From Podospora bellae-mahoneyi (Eukaryota > Ascomycota > Sordariomycetes > Sordariales > Podosporaceae), in the NCBI RefSeq assembly GCF_035222275.1, contig NC_085883.1, forward strand, positions 2,604,001-2,668,000: a stretch of DNA of 64,000 nucleotides, given 5' to 3'. Each line of letters starts with the position of its first letter. The first letter of the stretch is position 1. A program made the translations under genes and the position numbers. The notes below the pieces were generated by a model. It saw nothing but the letters and a program-made list of their open reading frames with translations. It ran no database searches and was not told where the DNA came from. This document shows, piece by piece, positions 1 through 12,041 of the stretch.

Positions 1-2336
1 ACCGACATGAAAAAATAAAAATATGGAAAAAAGCTCATCTCAGAGGGGAACGAGATTCAGGACCGCAAACGGCGCCAAGATGGCACTCCATCCATCGTCA
101 ATCAACCACCACTGCGGCGTTGGCATCTTGACCCATCCGCCCATCAGACACCCCGGTCTATGTTACGGATCGTGGATACACACACACTGTTGCACCTCCC
201 ACCTCCCAACTCCCACCCTCCTCCTAGGTAGGGCAAGGTTGGTATTTAGAGGTGGTTTTGGCAAGGTAGCCAAGGTTAAAGCTGTGACTCTGGCCTTGCG
301 TTCGATTCACAGGCAGAGGTCAATTATGACAAATCGGCAGGGCAGTCTTGTTCGTTCGCGACGGGAGGTTAAAATGGCTGTCTGGGACCGGGCCATGTCG
401 CTTCCTTAGTGTGCAGCTCTATCTCGCTGCTCGGGCTCCCGTTCCCGTGCGCCGAACTACTCGATCCTGGATGCTTGCCTGACTGGCGAGCGGTTGATGG
501 CAGATGAAGAAATGGCAGGTTCGATTTACGTTGGGGTGGTGAGACCCATGAGACCCTGCTAACGGACAGGCCAGGGTGACAGCCAAGCAGGACAGGGCAG
601 CGACAGGGCACGCCTGGGAGTTCTTCGAACGGCCGCGATCAAGCCGGGAACGAACTGCTGGGGTACCCCCCTGAAGCAATGTTCCCAGACGGGCATCCCA
701 GGTCATCCACGCTGTCAGTGATGGGCAATACCACTGATGCCCGGCTATACATCCACCACCACCTCACTTTGCCTGCTTCAAGGGCCTTGTTCGTCTTGCT
801 CTTCTCTAAGTGGGTGGCACTTCGGCCCTGTATCTTCTTGTCATGCCTCCGCTACGACTTAGCATGCCGAGATAGGTAGCTATATGTATTTCATCTGCCT
901 CCCGGTCCCTTCCCCCGTCCCATCTTCCCATCTTGTCCCATCGCATCATTCTCCATCGTGTGACCGGTTCCAGAAAATCATTCCCCATCTCGACCGGACC
1001 GTCCCCTGCCCACTGGACTCACCTTATATGCCAGCCCACATCAGACACACGGCATTGTCACCTTGGCTTCGCCTGTCCCGTTCTCCGGATTTTCACTCTG
1101 CCATCTGTTCAAAAGTGTCCGCTGTTCACTTGCATCGCTGGACCATCCACGACTCGGCTAGGTTGAACACTCAAAGTTTATTCACCCCCGCCCCCCCTCC
1201 CACCCTCCCCAAGAACCTCGACCTGGTGTGTGTGTTTCCATCTTGGGTTTTCTCCAAACCAGCCTTGACGACATCGACATCCCTCGCCGCCGCCACAAGC
1301 GATACTAACTTCGGCCGGTCCAGGTCTCGGGGCATATACGCCAGTCAAAAGATTGTCAAGAGATTGTTTGTCTTGATTTGGCTTGCATGTGGGACATTTC
1401 CTAGAGGTGATAAAGACTACGGGCCCCAGAATCCGAAAACAGGACAACTCTGGAGAGGCGGATATCGGGGAATTAGGCCAGGAGGGACTTCCCAGCCTGA
1501 GACCACCAAGACGGGACGGAAGGGGTGCAGGCGAGAAGAAACGAGGGAAGGAACCCGGAAGGGCCTGGCCAGCTACGACACTGAGCGATACACTGAACGA
1601 CACACATACACACTGAACGAGACTCCGTCTGGTTGCATCCACTCACCCATTCTCACCCAATCCGCATTCCTCCACTCACACCTACCACCTACCTTACCTT
1701 CTCAACCGTTCAAGTACCCCCCCATCTGCACCTTCTGCAGCTCACCTGCATACACCTGAAGCATCCCAGCATTCAGGTTGGCTTCACGTCTCGTATGTGT
1801 CTTTTATACCATACCTATACCTATACCTCCTCCCCTCCCCTCGCCCCCCCTCTCCTCCTTCCTTTTCTCCTGCCAACCCCCGCCTTCCAGTTTGTAGACA
1901 GTACCGCTGCTTTCTGATTCAGTCTGGGCTGCGTCGGAGGCTCAAAACCGTTATCACAGAGCTGTGGCTTCGTTTCTGTGGTTCTTCTGTTCTTTTTCCT
2001 GCCCCGACTTACACAGTGTAGCAGCAGTTTCTCAGACACCGCGTCGTCGACAATATCAGCCACTACCAACTCTAAAAAAAAAAAAACCCCTCGTGACCAA
2101 TCCCTCCACATCACAAGCTCAAACAATTGCGATAGCTTGCCCTACTCCACCGAAACGTAGCGCTCCTTACACTTTTCTCGCGCACACACGGGTTGACTGT
2201 GGTTCCGTCCAAACTCAACCACCAAGTTTCGACCAGAAACAACCCATCCTTGGGACGACGTTGTTACCACTCCCAATTAGTTTCCCGCCCCGTCTCTGCA
2301 TCGCACTGGAGCGTAGCCAGGCCGGCCACCGACAAG
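1..2336. other. Intergenic region and probable long 5' leader of the velvet gene
   Basis: I see no supportable gene here. Open frames in this stretch have low-complexity Ser/Pro/His-rich translations, lack family motifs and overlap on both strands. The right half (about 880-2336) is very pyrimidine-rich on the plus strand and probably contains the promoter and a long leader for the velvet regulator that starts at 2337. Long leaders are common in fungal developmental regulators. Confidence 0.6.
1800..1872 (+). promoter_or_regulatory. CT-rich tract upstream of the velvet gene
   Basis: The plus strand is almost pure C and T with runs such as CCTCCCCTCCCCTC, preceded by a short tandem ACCTAT repeat near 1810-1827. 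CT-rich tracts next to transcription starts are typical of filamentous fungal promoters. Assignment as core promoter DNA is inference from composition and position, about 460-530 bp before the ATG. Confidence 0.4.
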
Positions 2337-3616
2337 ATGATGGCAGGACTCGCAGCCCAGGATTATCAGCTGGAAATAAGACAACAGCCCAAGGCAGGCT
2401 GCGTGGCCCTCACGAAAGGAAAAGGTATGGAAAATTGCGCGCTGCTCTGAACACGCAGCTTACACTCTTTGTGACAGATCGCCGGCCACTGGATCCTCCT
2501 CCAATCGTCCAGCTCAAGGTCTCGCCGAGGTTGGATCCCACCCAGAGGTTTCTCCAGAATCCTTACCTTATCCTCATCGCCAAACTGGTTCCCAAGGATG
2601 GCGAAAATGATGAGCAACAACGGCGAACCGAAACCAAAGGTGGCGACTTGGCCGGGACAGTGGTCTCCTCTCTCTACAACCTCAAGGATACCGATAATAC
2701 CCAGGGTGGATTTTTTGTGTTTGGGGATTTGTCAGTGAAAAGAGAGGGCTCTTTTCGACTCGAGTTCACCCTCTTCGAACTCAGATCGCAGACCAAAGAC
2801 TGCTGGCAACTCTCCAGCTGCATTTCGGACACTTTCCAGGTTTATGCCAACAAGGCCTTCCCTGGATTGCAGGAATCGACATTTCTGACCAGGACTTTCA
2901 GCGACCAGGGTGTCCGGCTACGGTTACGAAAGGACTCAAGAACGGTTGTTCAGAGCAGAAAGCGCGGTGCCAGCGGTGCGCCCCAGGTTGACATGAAGCC
3001 GCAGTCGATTGGTTATATGCATGGCGGAAACCACGACTTGAGTCCCAATGGCCAGCAGCACCACGGCAGAAGGACTAGCGCTCTGGAGTTCGACAATGGA
3101 AGCTACGACTTTGGATATGACCCCCGAGGCGGCAAGCGCATGCGACACAACAGCTCGGCCGGCAATCACCCCGGCTACGACAGCGGCTATTACACCCATC
3201 ATAACCCAAACCCTAGGACGATACCAGAGCCCATGGTGTCGGCTGCCTTTTCCAACGGCATCCCCATGACTACCAGCTACCCAGTGCATACACAGCCTGC
3301 CATCTCTGGAATCTCTATGCGCCCTAGTATGGCAGCTTTCCCGCCTCTGCATCCGCTTGACACGCAGATCTCGCCACACTCTGCCGGCCCGAATTCGGCA
3401 TCGTCAACCTTCTCTCCAGGCACGAGCTTCTCTCCAGGCACGAGAAGGTCTCCCCTCTCAGCATACCAATACCCGAACACACATCACAACATCTATGGCT
3501 CGCCCACTCATATGAATTACCAGACAACTTCAGCACAGCAGCCAATGGCTCAGCATGGTGACATGGGGTTGTCACTTCCACTCCCAGGTATTGACCTTGG
3601 CGACATTGAGAAATAA
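2337..3616 (+). CDS. vosA: Velvet-domain developmental regulator, VosA-like
   Basis: Exons 2337-2424 and 2478-3616 with a 53-nt intron (GTATGG...ACAG); the product is about 408 aa. The velvet domain runs from residue 9 to about 180: it opens with LEIRQQP, resumes after the intron at DRRPLDPPPIVQL, and closes with ESTFLTRTFSDQGVRLRL. The tail (181-408) is rich in His, Pro, Ser and Tyr with a basic cluster GGKRMRH near residue 248 that could be a nuclear signal. Velvet proteins are nuclear NF-kappaB-like DNA-binding factors that couple spore maturation, trehalose content and secondary metabolism. One uninterrupted N-terminal domain and this length fit VosA better than VelB (domain split by an insert) or VeA (much longer). 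An 18-bp tandem duplication gives SFSPGT twice near residue 345. The start is the first ATG in frame with the domain; a second ATG follows directly. Confidence 0.82.
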
Positions 3617-5244
3617 GGGCTCACCCGCCTGGCTTTTCCTTTTGCTCCTGCGGAGCTGAGCAGCGAGTATATCGCCTACTAATCCCCCTTTCGCTGCGTC
3701 TGTATTCCCTGACTCTTTGCATTGGATGGAAAAGAAAATTGAGTGCACGGTTCTACTACATATAAGATTGGAAGTGGGAAAAGTGCAAGTGTAGCTTTTG
3801 AGCTGGGACTTTCTCTTTCTTTTTTTAATTTTATTTTACTGAATGGCTGTCTGGAATTCTCGGTGTTATAAAGGCAAACGATATCCTCTCTGTCGGTTTC
3901 TTTTGTCGGTTGTTGGGTCTTGGGTTCGGTCAAGCAAATGGGCATTGGAGAGAGCAAAGGAAAGAAAGCACGATTCCCCGGGGTACGGTGTAAATTTCTT
4001 GCAGGGTTCATATTTCATCTTCTCTTGTTACACTTTTACTCAACACCACTACCAACATCGCACACCTTCACTTTGTTCATGGCATTCTTCGACTTCTTCC
4101 GCCACGGAACCATCGCTTCTGCCTCTTTCTCACACTCTTTCTCCGCCCACCGCTTTTACGAAGTCATGAGAGATCACTTGTTTCCCGAGAACGGAGGGAG
4201 AAAGGTCATGTTAGCGAAGCAAACGAGTAAGCTGCGAGTTTGGGTTGGTCGTTGGCTTTTGAGTGATACCCCTCCGCGAATTTGGTTATGGTTATTTCTG
4301 GTGGCAAGGGAAAGCGAAAAGGGAAAGGGAAAAAGGATTATGCTTACAAGAGAGGGAGAGCTATCAAGGGGATGTAATTAGTGAGTAGCGGGAAGGAAGA
4401 TGATGATGCTTCCGAAGCTGAGGTTTCTTGTTTTGAGGAAGCTGTCCTGTGCATGTTGGGTTATACCTAGTCAGCGTTGGTAGGTATTAAAGAATAGTAC
4501 CTGGTGGAATCACCGTAAGAAATATGGTACCGCATGCATGGGGCTAATATATGATGAAATCGCAGCTTGGTGTCCTGGTGATGTGACGTCTTTAAAGGCG
4601 GAATATGTGCTTAATGCAGATGTGTTTGGCACAGGATGACCCCCCCAAAAACCGTGTTATGTGATTGGCTGGATTTAATTTGGCTAGCTCTGATTGGACG
4701 GCTAGGATGCGGCTTTTCTCTTCTATCAACGGCGATTAGATAGATATGTAGATGAGGGTCCAACTCATCGACCGAGACCGATACTGTACGAACCTTTCCT
4801 ATCTTTGCTGAGTCACGATGGCTGGGACTTTCTGCTTTGGATGGACTCGGTCCTTTTTCCCCACATGATAGAAAGCCATTTCACGAGAGGGCGCCCGGGC
4901 TTTTGGAGGCTGAATTAAAGTTTTTGACGGGGCGTGGAAATCTGACGGGTTGTCAAACCTAGGTGCGGGGGTGCGGGGCGGCGGCGGTGGCGGCGGGGTT
5001 GGGATGATGGTTGATGGTTTCCAGGTTGGCATGTGAGTATGATGGGATGGATTTGGAAGTAGGAATTAGTAGTTGCTCTAGTGATAGTACATACGTTATC
5101 ATTGGGCTTGTATGTATTTTCATCAGGAAATATCTCATCTAGTCTCAAATATTGGTAGAGTTTCACGTATATCAACGCCCCCGTCATTTTCTGCCGTATT
5201 CCGCCTCTTCTTCCCCAAGTCATTACTTTGATCCATCGTCCAAC
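3617..5244. other. Convergent intergenic region
   Basis: This lies between the stop of the velvet gene and the stop of the minus-strand GH43 gene. The first part is probably 3' UTR. Short open frames here have no family features. Two ATTGG motifs (inverted CCAAT boxes) lie at 4664-4668 and 4693-4697, and a GGC-rich run lies near 4975-4998. I see no gene. Confidence 0.5.
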
Positions 5245-6445
5245 TCAAACCCCCCACCTCTGCCTCAACGCCTCATAAACCGTCCCATTAATCGGCAAAA
5301 CACTCCCGTGTCTCAAATTTTTCGGAAAGTTATTCCTGTTGCTCCCCACCCACCCCGAATTACTCCCCGGGTTCGTACTTTCAAACGGCCTGTACCCATC
5401 GCTCCCGTAAAAGTCCAACAACAAGTGCACCTTCCTCGGGTCGACATTGTCCAGATAACTCGCCGGCCCTTCCACCCCCGACTGAATAATCGCCCCGTCA
5501 CCCCCCGGTCTGGTCCACATGCCGAATAACCCATTGTTAGACACCTCCACAAAGACCGTTTTTCGTGTCTCGTCTTTCATGAATCGGAGGAAGGAGGTGG
5601 GGGATAAGGGGAGGTAGTTAAGGTCGATGATGTTGGTGGGGTTCTTGTCGATGAGGGTTTGGGGAGCCGAGAAAGTTTTAAAGTCGGAAGTATAGGCGTA
5701 GCGCATGCGGATGTTGGTTGGGTTGCCGGTGTGGCGGGGGTCCGACGTGGGGTACTATGAGCGAGTGGTGAGGATGAAGTTTATTTTGTTGGGAGGAAAG
5801 GGGGAAAGGTACAAATTTGGAAGCCCAATGAACGAGGTATTGCCCCTTGGCAGGATCCCAGATTGCTTCTGGGGCCCAGACCATACCCGCTGTGGCGTCT
5901 TCGACGGTGACGAGTCGCTCGTTGGTCCAGTTGATCAGGTCGGTGCTTTCCCAGACGAAAATGCCTCGGGAGCCGGTTCGTTGGGCCGCATCCCAGGTTG
6001 TCTGGTTTGTTGTCAGTCTGTTGAGGCACTTGCATCTTGGTGTCCATTTGCTGGAACATACTCTCCCAATGTGAAGGTCAGTGCCGATGATATACCACTT
6101 CCTCCCTGATTCGCTCCCGCCGCCAGGAACAATTGTAGGGTCTCGAACACCAGTAGTCCCCTTGGTCGGCCTGATAACTGGCTGTCCTCTATTTAACGCT
6201 CTGAAGGAGAGAGCATCGTTGCCGTTGCTGAGGTAAAAGTAGACATAGGGGTCGGCCCCAAGGAAGAAGGCGCCCAGATAACCAGCCAGGTTGTTGGTCT
6301 GTCGCTTTGTTACATCCACTCCAAGGTCGGCAAGGTCGAGAAACAGCCCCCCAGAACCGCGGCTCTTGATGCTTGCCGCAAGAGATGACCAAGTAAAGAG
6401 GAGAGCAGCGAGTGCCCAAAGAGCCTTGGGCGTTGCCTGCACCAT
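5245..6445 (-). CDS. Secreted glycoside hydrolase family 43 protein
   Basis: Minus-strand exons 6445-6062, 6001-5813 and 5754-5245 with introns of 60 and 58 nt; about 360 aa. Residues 1-24 form a signal peptide with a hydrophobic core, followed by a possible Kex2 site at VTKRQT (47-48). GH43 five-bladed-propeller signatures are visible: RDPT (Asp102, likely general base), VWAPE (169-173) and GVEGPASY (Glu286, likely general acid). Asp235 in NIIDLNYL may be the pKa-modulating Asp. The second join gives SKF-YPTSDPRHTG, continuous with the family. GH43 enzymes are beta-xylosidases, alpha-L-arabinofuranosidases or arabinanases that act outside the cell on plant hemicellulose and pectin; the exact substrate cannot be told here. 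Upstream XlnR-like sites suggest pentose-dependent induction. The start ATG at 6445 is the one that exposes the signal peptide. Confidence 0.88.
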
Positions 6446-7154
6446 GGTAATCGTGGGGCGGGTACAGTGTTACCACGAAACAAGTACCCAACGACCGGCG
6501 TACATGAAGAGTCCCAGATACCCGGGTGAGATCAGATGTAGACCTGCAGGAACCCGGCCGCGACTGGACCACGGTCTTTATATGGAGCTCAAGGCAAGCG
6601 CTCCCATCCATCTCTTCCCATCATGTGGTTCTGGAACCGTTCCCGTCAGCGGTATAGAGCATATTCTCCACAATCTGTGGTCCGGGGAAAAGATGGGGTA
6701 ACATTTAGCCATCATCTACTGAGGAGGAGGACGACTCGATCCTTATGGCTAAAGTCTCTCCATATTGTTTCGGCTTTTCCCGCTTTGGTTTGACTGCGTG
6801 CCCATCTGACGAATCCCCCTTCTTGCGATTGCTGGAATTACTTTTTTTTGCGCGCTGAACCACAGTTAAATGGACGGTTCGTCATGTATCGAAAGAATCC
6901 TTGGCAGATTTGGTACTGTGGACCGCATGGATTCGTGGAATAATTTTCCGATGGGTTTGTCGAGTTGTATTTGAGGGTCGGTTTTGACTATGGCTGGCGG
7001 CAATGCGGGGGTCGGCAGTTGGAGATCATCGTGTTGACGAAGTCTCAAGACCACTTACAAGCGCTCCAATAGTTGTTCTTGCTTTTGTATTTTTCGACAT
7101 TTTCCATGTGATTGAGTTTCCGACCCCAACTCCTCATAAAAGGCAGCCGTTAAT
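6446..7154. other. Promoter of the GH43 gene plus 3' flank of the repair nuclease gene
   Basis: No coding region is supported. Going upstream from the GH43 ATG there is a GTGGGG at 6453-6458 and a CCGGGG at 6682-6687, both matching the degenerate CreA consensus SYGGRG, then the two GGCTAAA sites listed separately. The part nearest 7154 is 3' flank of the DNA repair gene. Confidence 0.45.
6704..6753. promoter_or_regulatory. Inverted pair of XlnR/Xyr1-like sites (GGCTAAA)
   Basis: TTTAGCC occurs at 6704-6710 and GGCTAAA at 6747-6753, so the same 7-mer is present in opposite orientation with 36 bp between copies. They lie about 260-310 bp upstream of the GH43 start. GGCTAAA is the described binding motif of the xylanolytic activators XlnR/Xyr1 in filamentous fungi. 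Function here is inference from motif, pairing and position. Confidence 0.45.
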
Positions 7155-9409
7155 TCATGTTTGATCAAATCCAAGTTCCTCGTCCAAGACTGTATGATGG
7201 TCTGTCGTTGATATCAGTTCGATCCTCTTGCCCCCGGGTTTTCGGGCGTTATTCAGCATCGCCTGGAAGGCATTGATACGAGCTTCGAGTGCATTTTCAG
7301 ATGTTATTGACTGTTGGGAGCTGTGCGGGTATATTCCATCGAAATCCTCGAAGCTCGCATGTTCCCTGATTATGATATCGTCGTCCATTACAACATCATC
7401 GTCCGAGTTTGATCCAGAAGGAGAGGGTTGGATATCAAGCGCTGAAGTTGAATGTCCGTTGGCATCCATAACTGGAAGCTGTTGATGAACTGCTGACAAT
7501 TCTGTTTCTCCAGCAGGCACTTCCAGTATATGTCGTTGCGAACTTTCCGTGGAAGCGGTCGTGGCCTGTGTATCCAGCATATCTTGATCGGCGCATCCTA
7601 GCTTCGCACGTTTTCCGAGGATAACCTTGTCGTGTCGAAACACACTGTCAGAACACTGTGCCCCAAAGAGATCCTCGATGGTAATGTCCTCCTCAATCCA
7701 CCGCCGTAAATCGACAGTACAAGGCCAAATATCTCTGGGCTTGAAGGCATCTGTCAGTTCGCAGAGCTCAGGGAATGATGAGTGGCGAGAGTATGGGAAT
7801 GTGATGGTTCTTGGAAGCGCCACTGCATTCGATTCATTCAGTGAATGCTGTTTGTTTTGTGGCTTCAGTTTCTTCGTGATCGCATGAAGCCCATCGGCAA
7901 GTTTGATTTCGTCCTTGTCCTCGAGAGCTGACAGTTCAAGATCAAGAGGTACTTTTCGCCCACTCGCAACGGCACCCAGGAGAAAATGACGTATTTGCTC
8001 TTGCATCGAATTCGACACCTCCTCTGTATCACAAAGTCTGCAAATGTCAGTCAAGACTCGGCTCTCAGCACAAGAGAACGACTCACATTTCCATAAGAGA
8101 TCCTATATCTTCCAGAAATAGGTAATCTAGTTCTGCCTCCCTCTCCAGGTCCTCTCCGCCGCCACCGACACCGAGCTCTGCAATATCTTGTCCATTGGGG
8201 AGACGCGTAACGATGGGCTGGATCCAGACCACAGAAGAGAGGTTTTTCTGCACAGTTGGGCAGTAATTTCCCTTCTCGCAGCTATGCAGTCGGACGTTCT
8301 GATCGAGTGTGAGACAACCTGAGTGGTAGGTATTTCCACACATGAATCCGACAAGGGCAGGGGCTTCATGGGAGAGGTGAAACTGTGTCCCGAATCTGTT
8401 GTCGGTATCCTTGGCCACGAGAGATCGATAGATTGACATCTTGTAGTCATCCACATGAATCTGTCCCAGCATCAGCAAGAGCCTTTTGCTGACAATGAGA
8501 AGCTCGTACCTTGGTTTTAAGGGCTTTGGACAATACGATCCAAACGTCTTCGTAACTGTGCTTGAGTTAGCAAGGTAGTACACTGGTTCCTGTCAAAAGA
8601 TGTACCCGTATGTCCAGGCTTGAAAGTGGAAGATGGTGTCTTTAGGGTACTTTGAGACCTTCTCCAGCAGTTCGCGAATACCCTCAGATTTTGGAGGAAA
8701 GTCGACGTCATCGACAAAAGACGTATCAATATAAATTGTATCCAATGTCTTAAGCCCACAAGAATACTCAATTAGCGGTGGTGATCTTGCTATGGCACTC
8801 ACGAACCACGGCTCGCTTCTGATATCACCGGTGTAAAGCGCTGCCTTGCCTCCACCTTCGAACACTACGACTGTCAGTATTATGAATAAGATGGCGGAGC
8901 ATTCTGGCAGACGTACGAAACATTACAGCGCCGGGGCAGTGGTTCGCATTGAACAAGGTAACTTGAATGCAGTTGCCTGGCTCGAGCTCCAACACAGTGG
9001 GTGTTTCTAAAGGTAGCGGCTTCTACAGTTCACTCAGTAATCGTGTCGCCCAGTGGACAAACTCGAGACTCATACCAATAGGGTCTTGAGGTGACGGTAT
9101 GTTTGGACTCGGGTCTCTAAGATGCCCTTGGCGTAGTTGATGCGACATGGAAATCGTTCAAGTCGAAGGAGCATCTCTTTAGTGGCCGCGGAACAATAAA
9201 CACTAGACATCTCCAAGTTAGAATTATCCAAGAGAGCGCATTCATAGGGAAACATACAATGGTGACCGTAAAGTCTCCAGACCAGCGAGGTGGTCGCTGT
9301 GGATATGGCTAAGAAAGCAGGCGAGAGGAGGGCGGAGATCTGGGTGGGAGCGAAAGAAGTCGACCCTGATGTCCGGAAATTCGGCTACTAATCCATTGAA
9401 GGTCGACAT
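7155..9409 (-). CDS. SNM1/Artemis-type DNA repair metallo-beta-lactamase nuclease
   Basis: Seven minus-strand exons: 9409-9258, 9202-9076, 9022-8917, 8864-8606, 8555-8510, 8460-8087 and 8037-7155; introns are 49-55 nt and every join keeps frame (about 648 aa). Motif 2 of the metallo-beta-lactamase fold, HIHSDH, is at residues 35-40. NANHCPG (His121) and YTGDIR (Asp142) supply further metal ligands, followed by a beta-CASP-like segment with IDTSF and FHFQAWTYGYEDVW. The family (Pso2/SNM1, Artemis) are nuclear 5' exonucleases or hairpin endonucleases acting in interstrand crosslink and end-joining repair. The early domain and MSTFNGLVAEFP start resemble Artemis-like fungal proteins more than long Pso2. 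The C-terminal 290 residues are acidic and low-complexity with no recognised domain. The gene is divergent from the P450. Confidence 0.85.
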
Positions 9410-10068
9410 GACTGCTGTGTCGTGCTGAAGAAGTGAACTGCCTCATGATTGTTTTCCTACTCCAAAATGGCCGTCTGAGTGTCCCCTGGCAGTTCCAGGT
9501 GAGACAGGAAAGGATGATGCCCGTCGTTGAAGCTCCAGCCCCACACAAGCTATCGAAGCTAAAAACGGCTCGTGCCCCGCCCCCGCGTTGGTGTCGCCTG
9601 CCAATGCAGTCTTGGCCTTCCAAAGTTCCTCGTCTTCAACTTGGCATCTGTGCTCTGTCAAGCCACCGATTGTTTAGGATGATCTGTTGGACTGCCACGA
9701 TTTCCTACTCCAGAGACACACTGCTAGATCGGGATATTTCCCTATCTCCTCGCATTGCACTGCGTTGCACTCATGACGCATGTCCGATGAAATATTAGAG
9801 AAACGGCCAGCAAACATTGGCCCAAGCGCCCCCGCTATTCCCAGGATGGCAGCCAACGGTGCATCAGCGTCATCTTCAACAACCCCTGGGCTATCGCTGG
9901 CGGCTCTCTGGCGGCACCGATCCGTTTCATATCCGGTGCTGTTAAGGAACAGCAGCCCGCCCGCCCATCCATCATCGCCATGCTACATTTCATCCAAACT
10001 CCCGTCCCAATCACTGCATCTTTTGTCCCTCCATCGCTGGGCTTCCGCGTCGCTTGATCCCCCAAGTC
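9410..10068. promoter_or_regulatory. Shared upstream region of the repair nuclease and P450 genes
   Basis: About 660 bp separate the two divergent starts. Open frames here overlap on both strands and carry no motifs. It presumably holds both promoters; I see no clear operator. Confidence 0.45.
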
Positions 10069-11793
10069 ATGGCTGTCGCTCTTAGCTCCCAGGTCCTGGA
10101 GTCGCTGCTAACCCCGGGGCGCCTGGTTCTTCTTTCCGTCCTGTTTGTGGTGATCTCATTCATCGTCGACATTTCCCGGTTACCCAGCTGTCCAGACTCT
10201 CTCCCTCGCGTGGGATTTGGTCGAGGCCTGGTCGCGTCTGTCAAGAACTGGGTGTATTATGTTTCGCGCTATAATGATTGGATTGCCGATGGTTATGAGA
10301 AGGTGCGCACCCTACTCTTATCCCTACCGCGAGGCGTCTGCGCAGCGTCCTACTGACATAGACGTGCGGTAGTACAACAAGAAGGGTCGTGCCTTTGTTG
10401 CTCCTAATTCCCCGAGCCGCCCTCTAGAGATTGTGGTTCCCAAGTCCCAAACAGCGTGGATGCTCGAACAGCCAGACCGAGTGCTCTCTACAAAAGAAGC
10501 TCATCGCGACTCTCTATTTAACGACTACCAGTTTGGAGTTGACGATCAGTTTCCGATTCGCACGATACACAAGCACCTCGCCCGCAATATTGTCAATTTG
10601 CTACCTGGAATCCAGAAAGAGGTTCATGCCTCTATCGACGATGTGTATGGGACAGATACAGAGAACTGGAGGACGCTGAATATCTGGAACTCTTTGATTG
10701 GCATCGTCTCCAGAGTTACAAACCGAATGCTGGTCGGCGATCCGCTTTGCCATAATGAAGAGTTCCTCAGGAACCAGGTGGCCTTCGCTGACGCTATCGT
10801 TCGCAATGGCTTGATCATGAACTTTTTCCCGAAGGTGTTCCACCCCATTGTCGGCCCTCTTGTCACCATTACAAACCGCCGAGCATGGCGCAAGACCTAC
10901 GAAATCGGGAAGCCTGTCATAGAGCAACGTCTCCGGGACATGGGACGCATAGACTCTGGCGCCGACGTGCAGGTGCCAGAAGATATGCTCACCTGGCTCA
11001 TCCGACAGGCCAAAGCCGAAGGCGCAGCAGAAGAACTCAGCCCGGTCATGCTCTCCAAGCGCCTGCTACCCGTCGAGTTTGCCGCTATTCATACAACGGT
11101 GCTAACAGCTTCGAATGTTCTTCTCGACCTCGCATCTTCAGACCCATCTCTGGGCTACATCGACGCCATTCGCAAAGAGACCTCCCAGGCCTTGAGCGAA
11201 GGAAATGGTCACTGGACGAAGGACAGCCTGGCAAATCTCCATCTTACAGACAGCGCTATCAAGGAAAGCATGCGCGTTAGTTATTTCGCCAGGTGCTTGA
11301 CCCACAGGAAGGTGATTGCACCTGAAGGAGTGACGAATCCAACAGAGGGATGGCACGCGCCCGAGGGGTCATTTCTCACCCTGGATCTTGCTGGAGTACA
11401 TCTTGATCCAGAAGCGTTTCCTGAGCCCGAGAAGTATGATGCCTTCCGGTTTGTGAAGTTGAGAGAGCAGCTCGATCCGAAGAATCCCGAGGAGGCAATG
11501 AAGATCAAGAGACTGGGGATGGTAACTACGAGTCCGGAACACTTGACCTTTAGCCATGGGAGGCACGCATGGTATGCTTTTTATCCTGTGGCAATTATGT
11601 ATCGGCATGCACTAACATTCAGAATAGCCCTGGGAGGTTCTTTGTCGCGCATGAGTTGAAGATGATCCTGGCGTATTTACTAAATAATTACGACATCAAA
11701 CATATAGAGAAGAGGCCGCAGAACGACTGGGTGGGCGCCACTGTTATTCCGCCAATGGAAGCCACGTTAGAGGTCAAGAGGAGGAAGATTTGA
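10069..11793 (+). CDS. Cytochrome P450 monooxygenase
   Basis: Exons 10069-10302, 10373-11571 and 11628-11793 with introns of 70 and 56 nt; about 532 aa. An N-terminal hydrophobic anchor (about residues 13-33) would hold the enzyme in the ER membrane. The I-helix region reads FAAIHTT, the K-helix ExxR motif is ESMR (Glu376/Arg379), and the haem loop FSHGRHACPGRFF carries the Cys ligand at 478, recovered exactly by splicing across the second intron. FAAIHTT with FSHGRHACPGRFF is typical of fungal P450s near the ent-kaurene-oxidase-like group, which oxidise terpenoids or polyketide intermediates; the substrate cannot be assigned. The start is the first ATG in frame with the anchor. The tyrosinase gene lies downstream on the opposite strand, but no synthase is nearby. 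Confidence 0.9.
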
Positions 11794-12006
11794 TTGCGGC
11801 TTCTACATTGCGTACTTGGAGGTTATCTTTGGGTATATACAGGACGACTTTCACCACTTTCACTTTTCAAGATGAGTGCGGCGTTGGGTTGGATATCTAG
11901 ATTGATTTAGGATATTCAGGGATGAGGTTTTCCGCAACGACCGCTGTTTATTATGATACAAGCTTTACAGCATCACAACCAACGACTTGAACTACAGCAA
12001 CAAGAT

Positions 12007-12041
<35 letters not shown>

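Noticed and set aside
884-1759. 291-codon plus-strand open frame upstream of the velvet gene
   Set aside because: Ser/Pro/His low-complexity translation with no domain, overlapping frames on the other strand; it reads as a CT-rich leader.
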